Source: JABSOG01 sp041583135 (GTDB lineage: Bacteria > Pseudomonadota > Gammaproteobacteria > Enterobacterales > Alteromonadaceae). Taken from it: DNA of 24,142 nt. The first letter of the stretch is position 1. Each line of letters opens with the position of its first letter. Below, in pieces: positions 23,532 to 24,142 of this stretch. The stretch spans positions 1 to 24,142 of the forward strand of contig JBFHGJ010000088.1 in the NCBI GenBank assembly GCA_041583135.1, in the 5' to 3' direction. The position numbers were made by a program, and so were the translations under genes. The notes below the pieces were generated by a model. The model ran no database searches and was not told the DNA's origin. It saw nothing but the letters and a program-made list of their open reading frames with translations.

Positions 23532-23927
23532 ATGAAAGCAGCCCATAAGTTAATTGCACAGAACCTAGCGGTAGCGGTTTTGTGCTTTGGTCTTGGTATG
23601 TTGATGTATGAAGGATGGCAGCAGCTTAATAAAGGGCCAACAAAAACAGTGACAGATACGTCGGCGCATTATGAAGGTGTGCAACAAAAAGTTGTAATGT
23701 ACTCAACACAATGGTGTCCATATTGTCAGCAGGCAAGGCGCTTTTTCGCAGAGCAAAATATTGAGGTTCTTGAGCGAGACATTGAACAGGACGATGTGCT
23801 TATCAATCGGCTTTATTCTTCGATAGAGCAAAAAGGAGTACCTCAAATTGTTATAGGCCATCTTATTGTTCATGGCTTCGATGAACAGGTGCTTAGAGCG
23901 TCATTAGAGCAACAAGGGTTACTTTAA
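23532..23927 (+). CDS. Membrane-anchored glutaredoxin (CPYC)
   Basis: The 131-residue protein has an N-terminal membrane helix (LAVAVLCFGLGMLMY) and a glutaredoxin domain from about residue 52. The active site is Cys62-Pro-Tyr-Cys65 in MYSTQWCPYCQQARRFF, the cis-proline is Pro104 in GVPQIVIG, and the usual GFDE segment follows. Glutaredoxins exchange or reduce disulfides through the CPYC pair. The positive-outside anchor and neighbouring secreted cysteine-rich peptides suggest that it acts in the periplasm on their disulfides; this is an inference. It begins seven bases after the previous stop with no strong site, so it is probably translationally coupled. Confidence 0.85.
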   Translation: MKAAHKLIAQNLAVAVLCFGLGMLMYEGWQQLNKGPTKTVTDTSAHYEGVQQKVVMYSTQWCPYCQQARRFFAEQNIEVLERDIEQDDVLINRLYSSIEQKGVPQIVIGHLIVHGFDEQVLRASLEQQGLL

Positions 23928-24002
23928 ACCCTGTTGCAAACATAAAATGGCTGTCATTGTTTGTTGAACTTAGTACCATTTTGTAGTTAAATGTTTCCCT
24001 GC

Positions 24003-24020
24003 TGTTAACATCCGTTAACA
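24003..24020. promoter_or_regulatory. Operator-like palindrome, right copy
   Basis: TGTTAAC-ATCC-GTTAACA has arms identical to the left copy at 21896-21913 but a different spacer. It lies 80 bases before the ATG at 24100, a position compatible with control of that gene. Confidence 0.5.
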
Positions 24021-24099
24021 GCGTCATTTCATTTTGTGCGCATAGATTGCCACTTATTTTCAACTAACGGATTAGACCTTTAGTATCTCGGATAATTAC

Positions 24100-24142
24100 A
24101 TGAACAAATTCATTATTTTGGCCACAGCGCTGGGCTTGACGC
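24100..24142 (+). CDS. 5' end of a secreted-protein gene (cut by window end)
   Basis: Only 14 codons are visible, reading MNKFIILATALGLT, a typical signal-peptide start. It is the intact version of the start-lost remnant at 21993. No strong ribosome-binding site is visible upstream (GGATAATTAC). The product cannot be named; the remnant hints that it may be another very small secreted peptide. Confidence 0.5.
   Translation, partial: MNKFIILATALGLT

Larger units (their letters stand above)
23973..24142. repeat. 170-bp direct repeat, right copy (continues past window)
   Basis: This is the gapless partner of 21866-22035. Here the start codon of the small signal-peptide gene is intact. The match runs up to the last base of the window, so the repeat extends further. 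Together the two copies bracket the three mini-protein genes, the anchored two-cysteine protein and the glutaredoxin. Confidence 0.9.

Noticed and set aside
21866..24142. Integron cassette or insertion sequence
   Set aside because: No integrase, transposase, attC-like site or terminal inverted repeats are visible; the flanks are direct repeats.

Overview
The window looks like a chromosomal segment of a marine-type gammaproteobacterium, probably Alteromonadales and Shewanella-like. The evidence is a rapA-rluA pair very close to the E. coli proteins (RluA catalytic Asp at residue 64, RapA Walker lysine at residue 182), a DUF3530-type protein, a PIN-PhoH ATPase and a surface protein ending in a GlyGly-CTERM rhombosortase signal. 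The genus is an inference.

Layout. Bases 1-890 hold no convincing gene. They carry arrays of a 34-bp minisatellite-like unit, two copies of a flanking block and one long REP-like hairpin. Bases 896-10137 are mostly conserved core genes: a DUF3530-type protein, a small membrane protein, rluA, rapA, a divergent PIN-PhoH ATPase, a transglutaminase-like secreted protein and a GlyGly-CTERM protein.

Bases 10350-20069 look like one operon for a ribosomally made, modified peptide of the graspetide (omega-ester/amide) class. A sigma70-like promoter with a 12-bp palindrome precedes a 48-residue precursor with an acidic, Ser/Thr-rich tail (10477-10623). A hairpin that contains the next gene's likely ribosome-binding site follows. 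Then come an MvdD-like ATP-grasp ligase, a 53-residue basic protein, a 587-residue protein with an RRE-like start and a SPASM-like cysteine cluster but no radical-SAM CxxxCxxC, a peptidase-less ABC exporter, an HlyD/MacA-type adaptor, a LolD-like ATPase, an eight-helix FtsX/MacB-type permease and a small lipoprotein. Several genes overlap, which suggests tight coupling. The set resembles the grasp-with-spasm systems known mainly from Bacteroidetes, with a different architecture and a double export apparatus.

Bases 20095-24142 are an AT-richer accessory region. A convergent pair encodes an eight-cysteine exported-type protein and a membrane-anchored repeat-like protein. After it, a cassette lies between two 170-bp direct repeats (about 92% identical, gapless). 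Each repeat holds the same TGTTAAC-N4-GTTAACA operator-like palindrome. The cassette encodes three tandem secreted cysteine-rich mini-proteins, a membrane-anchored protein with two cysteines, and a membrane-anchored glutaredoxin (CPYC). The first repeat leads into a gene remnant that has lost its ATG. The second leads into an intact ATG and signal-peptide start cut off by the window end.
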